Positions 22,923 to 31,553 of a stretch of DNA of 36,769 nt are shown here, one piece after another. The translations under genes and the position numbers were made by a program. Numbering within the stretch: position 1 is the first letter of the stretch; every line of letters begins with the position of its first letter. This stretch comes from Faecimorpha stercoravium (lineage in GTDB: Bacteria > Bacillota > Clostridia > Lachnospirales > Bianqueaceae). Location of the stretch: NCBI GenBank assembly GCA_018712555.1, contig DVGT01000031.1:1-36769 (forward strand), given 5' to 3'. A model generated the notes under the pieces. It saw nothing but the letters and a program-made list of their open reading frames with translations. It ran no database searches and had not been told where the DNA came from.

Positions 22923-23699
22923 ATGAAAGAAATTCTACAGGTGGAGGGGCTCTGTAAAACCTTTCGGCTCTCCGCAAAACAGCAAAAACTGGAAAAGACT
23001 CACGACAAGGTGCGAACTGCCGTGGATCATCTATATTTTACAGCCAATGAAGGGGAAATCTTTGGCCTTCTGGGCCCTAATGGCGCAGGTAAGACAACGA
23101 CGCTGCGGATGTTAGCTACGCTAATCAAACCCGATTCCGGGGATGCGATCATCGATGGTTCGAGCATTGTAAAAGCGCCGGATCAGGTCCGCTCCAAGAT
23201 CGGTTTTCTCACCAGTGAATTAAAATTGGAAGACTTTTTTACTCCGAATTATCTGTTTGACTTCTTTTCCCACCTTCATCAGGTTCCGGAAGAAACCATA
23301 CAAAGCCGAAAAGAACAGCTATTCACCCGTTTCGGCATCAGTCCTTTTGCCGAGGTGAAGGTAGCCAATCTCTCTACCGGCATGAAACAAAAGGTATCTC
23401 TGGCGATTTCTATTGTACATAATCCAGATATCATCATCTTCGATGAACCGACGAACGGCTTAGACGTTCTGACCGCTAAGGTCGTCACCGATTTCCTGCT
23501 GGAACTGAAAAAACAAGGAAAAACTGTCATTGTCTCCACCCACATCTTCAGCCTGATTGAGAAAATCTGCGACCGAGTCGGCATCATCATTCAGGGTAAA
23601 ATGATCCTCTGCGATTCATTGACGCAGGTCTGCGCTGGCAAATCATTAGAAGATCGCTTCTTTGAAATCTATGCAGAAACGGTAGGTGAAGACGCATGA
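22923..23699 (+). CDS. natA: ABC transporter ATP-binding protein, NatA-like
   Basis: A 258-aa ATPase of the NatA/CcmA type. Walker A GPNGAGKTT is near residue 56, the signature is the less usual NLSTGMKQKV, and Walker B ends IIIFDEPTNGLD. The long insert after the first strands (LSAKQQKLEKTHDKVRTAVD) is typical of NatA. It drives the membrane partner encoded next; in Bacillus NatAB exports sodium in response to uncouplers, while homologues can export peptides or drugs. The start is the ATG at 22923 behind AAAGGAG; a longer in-frame start at 22863 falls inside the promoter. It overlaps natB by four bases (ATGA). Confidence 0.88.
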   Translation: MKEILQVEGLCKTFRLSAKQQKLEKTHDKVRTAVDHLYFTANEGEIFGLLGPNGAGKTTTLRMLATLIKPDSGDAIIDGSSIVKAPDQVRSKIGFLTSELKLEDFFTPNYLFDFFSHLHQVPEETIQSRKEQLFTRFGISPFAEVKVANLSTGMKQKVSLAISIVHNPDIIIFDEPTNGLDVLTAKVVTDFLLELKKQGKTVIVSTHIFSLIEKICDRVGIIIQGKMILCDSLTQVCAGKSLEDRFFEIYAETVGEDA

Positions 23700-24871
23700 A
23701 CAATATACTGACCATCTTAAAAAAGGAATTGGCACGATTCTTCGGAGATAAGCGTTTGGCTTTTTCTTCCATCCTTCTGCCCGGATTGATGATCTATATC
23801 ATGTATACTTTCATGGGCAGTGCGCTGAGTACCATGTTCGAGAGCACAGAAGAAGCTTCTTCCCTCTATGCCGTCTCTGTTCCTGCTTCACTCCAGGAAA
23901 CACTCTCTTCTCAATTTAGTATCACGGAGGTGGAGCCTTCACAAGTGGATGCATTGCAAACAGATATTGAGAATCAGGATGCCAATATCCTGGTTGTCTT
24001 TCCCTCTGATTTTGATGAGGCGGTAGCTGTCTATGATTCCGCATCCGGCGCGGCTGCGCCTGCCGTCGAGATCTATTATAACAGTGCAAATACCGACTCC
24101 AGCACGGCACAATCTGTCTTAGTCAGCATTCTGGATCAGTACGAATCGGCGCTGGCCAACAAATTTGACGTCAACCCGGGAGATCCATCCCTGTATGATC
24201 TCGCCAGCGATCGTGACTCGGCCGCCATGATTTTCTCTTCTATGCTGCCCATGCTGCTGATGATCTTCCTATTCACCGGCTGCATGTCCGTGGCGCCGGA
24301 ATCCATCGCTGGCGAGAAGGAACGCGGTACCATCGCCACGCTCCTGGTGACGCCTGTCAAACGCAGTCATATCGCCATCGGCAAGATCATCGCCCTGTCC
24401 ATCATTGCCCTGCTCAGCGGCATCTCCAGTACACTGGGCACTGTGCTCTCCATGCCGGCTCTCATGGGCGCTGCCAGTGATAATATGAATATTGGAATCT
24501 ACACGGTCAGCGACTTTCTGCTTCTCGCAGTAGTCATCCTTTCCACCGTCCTGTTCCTGGTCGCTGTGATCTCTGTCATCTCCGCGTATGCGCGTACCAT
24601 CAAAGAAGCGCAGTCCTATGTGACGCCTCTCATGATCATCGCCACGCTGATCGGCATCACCGCCATGTTTGGCGGAGGCGCGCCGCAGGATTGGTTCTAT
24701 TATTTCATTCCCCTATATAATAGCGTACAGTGCATGAGCGCTATCTTCTCCTTTACATGTATTCCTGTCAATGCACTCATCACTGTCGCAAGCAACCTGA
24801 TCTACTCTGTCGTCTTTGTATTTATTTTGACCCGTATGTTCAACAACGAACATGTGGTCTTTGGAAGATAA
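23696..24871 (+). CDS. natB: ABC transporter permease, NatB-like
   Basis: A 391-aa ABC-2 type permease. One hydrophobic segment near residues 22-42 is followed by an extracytoplasmic domain of about 130 residues. Then come five or six membrane segments from about residue 180 to 385, with the characteristic cytoplasmic ESIAGEKERGTIATLLVTPV motif between the first two. It is the membrane partner of NatA. The start overlaps the natA stop. The function as a sodium exporter is by analogy only. Confidence 0.85.
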   Translation: MNNILTILKKELARFFGDKRLAFSSILLPGLMIYIMYTFMGSALSTMFESTEEASSLYAVSVPASLQETLSSQFSITEVEPSQVDALQTDIENQDANILVVFPSDFDEAVAVYDSASGAAAPAVEIYYNSANTDSSTAQSVLVSILDQYESALANKFDVNPGDPSLYDLASDRDSAAMIFSSMLPMLLMIFLFTGCMSVAPESIAGEKERGTIATLLVTPVKRSHIAIGKIIALSIIALLSGISSTLGTVLSMPALMGAASDNMNIGIYTVSDFLLLAVVILSTVLFLVAVISVISAYARTIKEAQSYVTPLMIIATLIGITAMFGGGAPQDWFYYFIPLYNSVQCMSAIFSFTCIPVNALITVASNLIYSVVFVFILTRMFNNEHVVFGR

Positions 24872-24875
24872 CCTA

Positions 24876-24906
24876 AAAGGAGGACTGTCATACGCAGTCC
24901 TCCTTT
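24876..24906. terminator. Bidirectional terminator between natB and the fucosidase remnant
   Basis: A perfect 12-bp stem AAAGGAGGACTG/CAGTCCTCCTTT with a 7-nt loop. It begins five bases after the natB stop; rightward it is followed by CTGTCTTTG and leftward by TAGGTT, with the stem ends supplying T runs in both directions. Confidence 0.8.
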
Positions 24907-24920
24907 CTGTCTTTGATTTT

Positions 24921-25767
24921 CTATGCTAACTCGATTCGGAAAACAATCGGATACTCCGATTGAACATTTTCCACGTTAACGTAGAGTCCACTCTCGTCTC
25001 TTGTCCAAATACAAGGAGAATCAAAACCTAATAAGCTGACATTCTCGATAATACCAGCAAAATTCGGTTCGTGAGAAGCGTCTTTCCTTCCTAGAGCCTG
25101 AAAACGATATTGTCCGTTTCGAGAACACCGCATCACGGTTGCATACAGATCGTTTCCTTTCATAGTATAACGAATATCTTCCGACGTGAAATTTTTCTTG
25201 ATTCTATCCGAAAACTGTCCTTCTATAACTTGTGTGGGACCCTCTCCATATTTTCTCCATAAATGGGTACCATAGATCGCTTCTCCGTTGATTTTCAGCC
25301 ACTTCCCGATTTCACGTAAAATCGACGCGTCTTTCTCCGGAATCGTTCCGTCTGCCTTTGGTCCAATGTTCAGAAGCAAGTTTCCGTTGAAATCCATCAT
25401 GATGTTCCGCAACCGGAACTACATATTCCGCACCGGATTCTTTGAATATTCGAGCCCACTCCCGGGCGTCAAATTTCTCCGCCTTGAATAGCAGTATAAG
25501 ATCCTTATAACCAAATTGCTTTTGTGGTCCATATGTTTTCACATGATGCTCAAATGTCGGCGATCCCTTCATATACATCTTTCTCGCGTACCATTCGTCT
25601 CCAAATGCCGGCACACTATAGATTCCCCAATGAATGAACACCCCAAATTTTGCTTTTTTGAACCATTGCGGCACTGGATGCTTACTCAGCGAATCCCACT
25701 GATCTTTATAGGGGCCCTGTAAGATTATTTCTTCAATTTTCCGTAAATATTCTTGTAGATCTTTCAT
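24921..25767 (-). pseudogene. Alpha-L-fucosidase (GH29) with internal deletion and frame change
   Basis: The gene encodes the two ends of a GH29 fucosidase but not the middle. The first part, from the ATG at 25767 behind GAGGAG, has WFKKAKFGVFIHWGIYSVPA and YVVPVAEHHDGF. At about 25389 the frame changes and the sequence jumps to NGNLLLNIGPKADGTIPE, a block normally about 200 residues further on, then continues to a normal C-terminal beta domain ending at 24921. The lost part includes the catalytic Asp nucleophile, so no active enzyme can be made. The junction preserves family sequence on both sides, so a simple deletion is the likely event. It lies 11 bases after the dehydrogenase gene. Confidence 0.85.
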
Positions 25768-25778
25768 CTCGCCACTCC

Positions 25779-26948
25779 TCAACGATAAGAGTGTTCCAGA
25801 ATCCACACACAGTCTTCTTCTGTCACCGGTACTGGATCTACTTCAAAGAGTCCGCCCATGGTGTCTCTTGCCTTGACCGCATATTTTAGCAGGTCATTTC
25901 CATCCACGCCATACTCGCTCATCTTCAGCTCATCCACGCCACACGCTTCCTGCAATGCGCGAAGCTGCTTCACAAAATCCATCGGTTCTTTGGCATCCTC
26001 ATCGCCCAAAGCTTTTGCCATCTCTATCATTCGTTCCGCACATTCCGGTTTTCCCGCAAAATTTTCATAATAAGCCAGACTGATCATAATCAATCCCGCT
26101 CCATGTGGCAGCGCCGGATGATACGCACTTAAGGCGTGTTCGATACTATGCTCCGAAATGCAGCCCGACAAGGATTCCACCATGCCTGCCAATGTATTGG
26201 CCAAAGCCACATCCGTTCTGGCCTCCAGATTCTGACCATTCTTTACCGCTGTCGGCAGACTTCTCCCGATCAGTTCTATCGCTTTCAGAGCGAGCATATC
26301 GCTGATCGGATTCGCCGTCTGATTCAAATACCCTTCTGTACTGTGAAATAGGGCATCAAACCCTTGATACGCTGTCAACTGCGCTGGGACACTCACCATT
26401 AACTCCGGATCCACAATCGATAATACCGGGAAGGTTCCATCCACACCAAATCCGATCTTTTCTTCCGTATCCTCTTTTGTGATCACAGTAAAAGGATCGG
26501 CTTCTGTGCCAGTTCCCGCCGTTGTCGTAATTGCCACAATCGGTAAAGGAGCATTGACTACCGGCTTCTGCTTACCAGAGCCTCCAGAAATATAATCCCA
26601 GTAATCTCCCGGATTCGTTGCCATCACCGCGATGGATTTCGCACTGTCAATACTGCTTCCGCCGCCTAATCCTACGACAAAGTCACAGCCTTCCTTCTTA
26701 GCCAGCAATGCTCCTTCCATCACATGCTTATGAATGGGATTCGGAAGAATTTTATCAAATACGACGGATTCCACGCCAGTCATTTTCAATTCTGCTTGAA
26801 CGCGTTCCAGATACCCATTGGCACGCATAGATTTTCCTGCCGAAATGACAATCAGTGCCTTTTTACCCGGCAAAACCTGCTTATGAAGCTCTGCTAGCTT
26901 TCCCGGTCCAAATAAGATCTTAGATGGAACAAAATACTCAAACTGCAT
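25779..26948 (-). CDS. Iron-containing alcohol dehydrogenase
   Basis: A 389-aa group III alcohol dehydrogenase. The N-terminal NAD(P) domain has the GLGGGSSIDSAKSIAV motif near residues 93-108 and TTTAGTGTEADPF. The iron ligands expected for the family are present: Asp and His in GFDALFHSTE (about 197 and 201) and two His in the EHALSAYHPALPHG region (about 266-281). The aldehyde or alcohol handled is unknown. Because a fucosidase gene follows, lactaldehyde reduction after fucose breakdown is conceivable, but no other fucose genes are present. A GGGAAGGG ribosome site precedes the ATG; I found no convincing promoter. Confidence 0.88.
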   Translation of the reverse strand: MQFEYFVPSKILFGPGKLAELHKQVLPGKKALIVISAGKSMRANGYLERVQAELKMTGVESVVFDKILPNPIHKHVMEGALLAKKEGCDFVVGLGGGSSIDSAKSIAVMATNPGDYWDYISGGSGKQKPVVNAPLPIVAITTTAGTGTEADPFTVITKEDTEEKIGFGVDGTFPVLSIVDPELMVSVPAQLTAYQGFDALFHSTEGYLNQTANPISDMLALKAIELIGRSLPTAVKNGQNLEARTDVALANTLAGMVESLSGCISEHSIEHALSAYHPALPHGAGLIMISLAYYENFAGKPECAERMIEMAKALGDEDAKEPMDFVKQLRALQEACGVDELKMSEYGVDGNDLLKYAVKARDTMGGLFEVDPVPVTEEDCVWILEHSYR

Positions 26949-27113
26949 TTTACACCCTTCCCTTCATAAAACATAGATTTTCTAACATCCGATTCCCATC
27001 TCATGAATCGTCCATTTGAAGACACGGCTCAACTTCTACCAATAGAAAGCCGCCATCCTCCGTTTATAATACCCTGTATCCTTTTTACTGTCCATGGTTT
27101 TTTCCGTTTTCTC

Positions 27114-27142
27114 TTGTACTTTTCTCTCTTTTGCTTTACAAT
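27114..27142 (+). promoter_or_regulatory. Promoter of the unknown gene at 27173
   Basis: TTGTAC (27114-27119), 17-bp spacer, TACAAT (27137-27142). Confidence 0.6.
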
Positions 27143-27172
27143 ATTTTTATCTTATTCGTTTAGGAGGCTTCC

Positions 27173-27721
27173 ATGTTTTTTTATCCAGTTCGCTGGCTTT
27201 CCGTTTTTTCCAATCATCAAATCACTCTGCCTCAGGTTTTTTGTCAACATGTGGGATTTCAAGAACATGCAGAATGTATTCTGAATCGATCTCATCTGGT
27301 TCTACGCCCACTCGACGCGTCATCCCTGACACTAGAGGCCCAGATCCTCAATGACCTGATACAGGCAGGTTATGGCGGTCAATATCTTCTCGATTCCTTT
27401 CGCCGCGCATTAGGCCTTCCCGAGATAAAACGTCCGCCTGTACCACCGCAAGACCTTCTTTTCGATGATGTCGCCGCCCTGCCCAATCGCAGTCTAATCC
27501 TTCGATTCATGAATCAGGAACTCCGTCATTACCACTGTGATTATCTGTTTCAGCGTCCCGCTTATCGAGCTCTCTGGGACTTGGATCTTTTCTCGAAATT
27601 TGAAAACACAGGAAGCGAACTGATCTGGCCTGGCATTCTTACATTGACCAATACATTTTTATATGAAAACGGCACTGTAGTCCATAAGAGTCCACGCGGA
27701 CGCTATCGCCCGCGTTCCTGA
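27173..27721 (+). CDS. Protein of unknown function
   Basis: A 182-aa soluble protein I do not recognise. It has no signal peptide, repeat or cysteine pair of note (three scattered Cys). The first third is mixed, the middle contains LEAQILNDLIQAGYGGQYLLDSFRRALGLPE, which looks helical, then a proline-rich link (KRPPVPPQ), and the end is aromatic-rich and finishes with an arginine-rich tail. A clear AGGAGG lies five bases before the ATG, and a promoter is present, so the gene is real. It is followed after 64 bases by the flavodoxin-like gene in the same direction, with a hairpin between. Confidence 0.65.
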   Translation: MFFYPVRWLSVFSNHQITLPQVFCQHVGFQEHAECILNRSHLVLRPLDASSLTLEAQILNDLIQAGYGGQYLLDSFRRALGLPEIKRPPVPPQDLLFDDVAALPNRSLILRFMNQELRHYHCDYLFQRPAYRALWDLDLFSKFENTGSELIWPGILTLTNTFLYENGTVVHKSPRGRYRPRS

Positions 27722-27740
27722 TACTCCAACGGGATGAAAT

Positions 27741-27777
27741 CTCCTTCTTCGGATATACTAAGTATCATAAGAAGGAG
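27741..27777 (+). promoter_or_regulatory. Hairpin holding the flavodoxin gene's ribosome site
   Basis: CTCCTTCTT (27741-27749) pairs with AAGAAGGAG (27769-27777), with further GATA/TATC pairing inside. The 3' arm contains the Shine-Dalgarno AAGGAGG of the gene at 27786. Five T follow (27779-27783), so the same structure could also act as a terminator after the upstream gene. Confidence 0.6.
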
Positions 27778-27785
27778 GTTTTTCT

Positions 27786-28328
27786 ATGTCTAAAATCGCT
27801 GTGATCTATTGTTCTAAAACCGGTTTCAGCGCGCGATATGCGCGTTGGGTTGCCAGGGATCTGCATGCGGACCTTTATCGCTATAAAACCGTGGATACCG
27901 CGCTCCTGGCCCCTTATCAGGTCATTATCTACGGCGCTGGTTTTTATGCTGGAAAACTGAAAGGCGCGCGCTGGTTCATGCGTACCGTCCGTCCTCTGTC
28001 TTCAGCCCATATTATCGTATTCGCCACAGGCTCTATGCCTCATGTCCATCCCCGAGATTTACAACGGGAGTGGGATATGTCTTTTCGACTCTGGGAACAA
28101 GAACAGATCCATCTTTTCTATCTGCCCGGCGGCATGAACTACACACGTCTCTCCCTTCCGTCTCAACTCCTGATGCACCTCTATCGTTTTTATATGCTCC
28201 ATTCCTCTAAGACACAATCCGATACTCGCAAACTCATGCGCCGCCTGAATCATTCTGTGGATTATACAGACCGAAAGGCAATCAAACCCATACTGACGGA
28301 AGCACAGAAAAAAAGGACCCCGGTCTGA
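27786..28328 (+). CDS. Flavodoxin-domain protein
   Basis: A 180-aa protein with a flavodoxin-like fold of the HemG type. It starts MSKIAVIYCSKTGFSARYAR, the FMN phosphate-binding loop, then has VIIYGAGFYAGKLKGARWF and IIVFATGSMP as the further FMN-contacting loops, and a C-terminal helical, basic extension. Known relatives include menaquinone-dependent protoporphyrinogen oxidase and short-chain flavodoxins; no haem genes are nearby, so the partner is unknown. GGAGG lies seven bases before the ATG but is inside a hairpin. The stop codon falls inside the downstream terminator. Confidence 0.82.
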   Translation: MSKIAVIYCSKTGFSARYARWVARDLHADLYRYKTVDTALLAPYQVIIYGAGFYAGKLKGARWFMRTVRPLSSAHIIVFATGSMPHVHPRDLQREWDMSFRLWEQEQIHLFYLPGGMNYTRLSLPSQLLMHLYRFYMLHSSKTQSDTRKLMRRLNHSVDYTDRKAIKPILTEAQKKRTPV

Positions 28329-28341
28329 AAAACCGAGGTCC
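28315..28341. terminator. Bidirectional terminator between the flavodoxin gene and uxaA
   Basis: A 10-bp stem with one mismatch (GGACCCCGGT/ACCGAGGTCC) and a 7-nt loop. On the minus strand it is followed by eight T and ends uxaA; on the plus strand by TCTCTCTTT. It overlaps the last codons of the flavodoxin gene. Confidence 0.8.
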
Positions 28342-28364
28342 TCTCTCTTTGAAAGCCGCTCTTT

Positions 28365-29855
28365 TTATAATACCACACCATCTTTGAAAATGGAAATCTC
28401 TCGATATCCATTGATCTCATTCCGTGTCTTCTTCCCGGACGCTACATCCAGAATATACCGGAAGAAATCTTTCGATACTTCGTCCATCGTCTTTCCTTCC
28501 AACAGCTGTCCCGCATTATAATCGATCCAATTCGCCTTATGCTCTGCCAGCGCGGAGTTCGTCGCCACCTTGACAGTGGGCACCGGCGCTCCCAGCGGAG
28601 TACCGCGCCCTGTTGTGAATAGAATCATATGCACTCCAGCGGATGTCAGAGAAGTACAGGCGACGATATCGTTACCCGGTCCCTGCAGCAGGTTCAGGCC
28701 CGGCGTTTTCAGACGCTCTCCATAGGTCAAGACATCCCGCACGACGCCGCGTCCGCCCTTCTGTGTACATCCCAGGCTCTTCTCCTCCAGTGTCGTGATG
28801 CCGCCCTTCTTATTTCCCGGAGACGGATTTTCATATACGACCTGGTTATGACGGATATAATAATCCTTGAAATTATTGATCAGATTCACCGTCTTCTGGA
28901 AGGTTTCTTCATCCTGACAATGATTCATCAGAATCGTCTCTGCACCAAACATCTCCGGCACCTCCGTCAAAACGGTGGTACCGCCGGAAGCCCCCAGCAA
29001 GTCAGAGAAGGCGCCGACCAGCGGATTTCCGGTAATACCGGAGAATCCATCAGAACCACCACACTTCAGTCCCACCTTCAGCTTAGAAACAGGACAGGGC
29101 GTACGCTTAAACTGGCTGGCATACTCCACCAGTTCTCCCAGGATCTTTAATCCCGCTTCGATCTCGTCTTCCACGTCTTGCGTCACCAGGAAACGGACTC
29201 GCTCCGGATCCACATCCCCCAATACCTTGGTAAACTCACTCAGGTTATTATTCTCACAGCCCAGGCTCAGCACCAGAACCCCTCCCGCATTGGGGTGATG
29301 CACCAGATCTGCCAGCACCTGCTGCGTATTCTTATGATCCTCTCCCAACTGGGAACATCCGAAGGGATGGGTAAAGGCATAGATCCCATCTACCTTATCT
29401 CCGTAGAGTTTCGTCGCCTCTCTCGCCAATACCTCCGAGGACTGATTGACGCAGCCCACTGTATTCACAATCCAGATCTCATTGCGGATTCCCACATCTC
29501 CGTTCTTACGAACATAACCATCAAAGGTGGCCTCTTTTCCTTCCGGGAACTCCGGATATGCGGACAGGTTGGGCTCATAGGTATATTCCAGCATACCGGA
29601 CAGGTTCGTCTTCAGATTATGCGTATGAATCCAGGAACCGGCCGGAATCGCCGTTGTCGCGTGACCAATCGGAAAGCCGTACTTGATGATGTTCTCTCCC
29701 TCGGCAATGTCCTTCACCGCGATCTTGTGTCCTTTGGGTATCTCCTCTAACGCCGTCACATCATAGCCGTCTCCCTGCACGCGCGTTCCTGCCGCCAGGG
29801 TATCCAATGCTACGAATACGTTATCGTTTGGATGAATATGCAAAAAAGAATTCAT
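28365..29855 (-). CDS. uxaA: Altronate dehydratase
   Basis: A 496-aa enzyme that dehydrates D-altronate to 2-keto-3-deoxygluconate in galacturonate breakdown. The N-terminal SAF-like domain (about residues 1-95, HTHNLKTNLSG at its end) and the large C-terminal domain with GYVRKNGDVGIRNEIWIVNTVGCVN, THPFGCSQLG and LKCGGSDGFSGITGNP are typical. Cysteines in these blocks likely bind the metal. The length is normal. AAAGGAG precedes the ATG. It is downstream of uxaB, separated by a hairpin that may lower its expression. Confidence 0.94.
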   Translation of the reverse strand: MNSFLHIHPNDNVFVALDTLAAGTRVQGDGYDVTALEEIPKGHKIAVKDIAEGENIIKYGFPIGHATTAIPAGSWIHTHNLKTNLSGMLEYTYEPNLSAYPEFPEGKEATFDGYVRKNGDVGIRNEIWIVNTVGCVNQSSEVLAREATKLYGDKVDGIYAFTHPFGCSQLGEDHKNTQQVLADLVHHPNAGGVLVLSLGCENNNLSEFTKVLGDVDPERVRFLVTQDVEDEIEAGLKILGELVEYASQFKRTPCPVSKLKVGLKCGGSDGFSGITGNPLVGAFSDLLGASGGTTVLTEVPEMFGAETILMNHCQDEETFQKTVNLINNFKDYYIRHNQVVYENPSPGNKKGGITTLEEKSLGCTQKGGRGVVRDVLTYGERLKTPGLNLLQGPGNDIVACTSLTSAGVHMILFTTGRGTPLGAPVPTVKVATNSALAEHKANWIDYNAGQLLEGKTMDEVSKDFFRYILDVASGKKTRNEINGYREISIFKDGVVL

Positions 29856-29880
29856 AGGTGATCTCCTTTTATTTGATAAC

Positions 29881-29908
29881 AGAAAAGCGGCTGTAAGGCC
29901 GCTTTTCT
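29881..29908 (-). terminator. Hairpin between uxaB and uxaA
   Basis: A perfect 11-bp stem AGAAAAGCGGC/GCCGCTTTTCT with a 6-nt loop, just after uxaB. On the minus strand TTTTCTGTT ends it, then the uxaA ribosome site follows. It looks like a terminator placed inside a two-gene operon. Confidence 0.7.
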
Positions 29909-29922
29909 TAAGTATTGGAAAA

Positions 29923-31449
29923 TTACAGTACAGAAGCGATCGCGGCCTTGGCGCCGTTCTTCAGAATATTCTCCAGATGTGCAGTCACCACATCGGTAAG
30001 GCCCTCCTGCGCTGTCAGATCCTGTCCCCACAACGAGGTGTTTGCCAGTACCTTCGTCACCAGTGCCTTCGCATCCTGATCCTCGGCATAGTCCTTCCAG
30101 ATCTTCTCGAAAAATTCCAGCACAGGCACATCGTCCTGAATCTTGTACGTATTGGTATTCCCATTTACGGTACGAGTACCCGTCAGGGAACGTCCCTCGA
30201 TCCCTTCGCCGCGATAGAATGCGATGAGGGCTGCCAGGCCAAAGCTCAGCACCTGCGGAATCTCATGCTTACGCTCAATATAGGTCAGCAGAGAGGGCAG
30301 GCAGCGAGACTTATACTTGGACGTGGAATTCAGAGAAATATCCAGCAGCATATGGCGAATGAACGGATTCGCAAAACGCTCAGAAACCGCAGCCGTATAG
30401 CTCTCCAACTCTTCCTTCGGCAGATCCAGCGTCGGAATGATTTCGTCGAACAGACCCTTATTCATATAAGCATGAATCGTATCATCATCCATGAATTCCT
30501 TTACGGTATCCAGTCCTGTGAGGTAAGCGCCCAGTACCGTCATGGTATGCGCACCATTCAGAATGCGAACCTTACGAGTACGATATGGCGTCATATCCTC
30601 TGTCCAGATCACATCCAGACCAGCCTGCGCCAACGGCAGCTCTTCCGAGAAATCACCGCCTTCGATGACGAAGAAGTGGAACGGCTCTGCCGTATCCAGG
30701 ACATTATCCTTATATCCCAGCTTCTCGGTAATGGTATCGATCTCCGCACGCGGATAACCGGTAACGATACGGTCTACCAGGGTGCTCAGGAAATGGTTGG
30801 AATTCTCCAGCCAATCGATGAAGCCCTGCTCATATCCCCATTCCTTCGCCAGACGCAGGACGATACTCTTCAGCGTAGTACCATTCTTCTCGATCAGTTC
30901 GCAGGGAATGATGACCATACCCTTAGACGGATCGCCGTTAAACGCCTTATAACGAGCATACAAGAACACGGTCAGCTTGCCGGGGTAGGATGCCGGAGGC
31001 ATGTCCGTCGGCTTGTCATCCGGGCTGTATGCAATACCTGCCTCGGTCGTATTGGAGATGATAAAACGCAGATCCGGATTCTTAGCACACTCCAGATAGG
31101 CGCCAAAATCGCTGTATGGATTGATGCAACGGCTGATAGACTGGATAATTTCCTTATCCTCTACTACCTTACCATCCATAACGCCGCGAAGCATCATGGT
31201 ATACAAGCCATCCTGCTCATTCAGCATGTCACAGACTGCGCCAAAGGTGATCGGCTGTACCACACATACACGACCGCCAAACAGCCCCTGCTTATTCATC
31301 TGATGGATCATCCAATCGATAAATCCACGAAGGAAGTTTCCTTCACCGAACTGCAAAACCTTCTCAGGAAGATCCTGCCAAGGAGAAACCTTGACATCTT
31401 CAGGAAACTGAAAATCAGAATTTAATAGTGCTTTGTTTAATGAATCCAT
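29923..31449 (-). CDS. uxaB: Tagaturonate reductase
   Basis: A 508-aa NADH-dependent polyol dehydrogenase of the mannitol dehydrogenase family that reduces D-tagaturonate to D-altronate. The N-terminal block VLQFGEGNFLRGFIDWMI, the ISNTTEAGIAY motif and the catalytic KVRILNGAHTMTVLGAYLTG region near the middle are diagnostic of UxaB. The start is the ATG at 31449, with AAAGGAG upstream. It supplies the substrate of UxaA encoded next. The isomerase UxaC and the later KdgK/KdgA steps are not in the window. Confidence 0.94.
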   Translation of the reverse strand: MDSLNKALLNSDFQFPEDVKVSPWQDLPEKVLQFGEGNFLRGFIDWMIHQMNKQGLFGGRVCVVQPITFGAVCDMLNEQDGLYTMMLRGVMDGKVVEDKEIIQSISRCINPYSDFGAYLECAKNPDLRFIISNTTEAGIAYSPDDKPTDMPPASYPGKLTVFLYARYKAFNGDPSKGMVIIPCELIEKNGTTLKSIVLRLAKEWGYEQGFIDWLENSNHFLSTLVDRIVTGYPRAEIDTITEKLGYKDNVLDTAEPFHFFVIEGGDFSEELPLAQAGLDVIWTEDMTPYRTRKVRILNGAHTMTVLGAYLTGLDTVKEFMDDDTIHAYMNKGLFDEIIPTLDLPKEELESYTAAVSERFANPFIRHMLLDISLNSTSKYKSRCLPSLLTYIERKHEIPQVLSFGLAALIAFYRGEGIEGRSLTGTRTVNGNTNTYKIQDDVPVLEFFEKIWKDYAEDQDAKALVTKVLANTSLWGQDLTAQEGLTDVVTAHLENILKNGAKAAIASVL

Positions 31450-31524
31450 TGCAATATATGCTCCTTTCAGGTATGGCCCGGGACTCCGCAACGTCCCAGA
31501 CAAAACACACCATAATTTAATACC

Positions 31525-31553
31525 ATTTTACACGATTTCGTCGGTTTTTTCAA
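31525..31553 (-). promoter_or_regulatory. Likely uxaB-uxaA promoter
   Basis: Minus-strand TTGAAA (31548-31553), 17-bp spacer, TAAAAT (31525-31530), overlapping the end of clpE; its -10 contains the clpE stop codon. A GGGAC/GTCCC hairpin lies in the leader. No regulator gene is adjacent. Confidence 0.5.

Noticed and set aside
29977..31425. Long plus-strand frame of 482 codons
   Set aside because: It is the antisense shadow of uxaB, with no ribosome site and no family resemblance, caused by the codon bias of the true gene.
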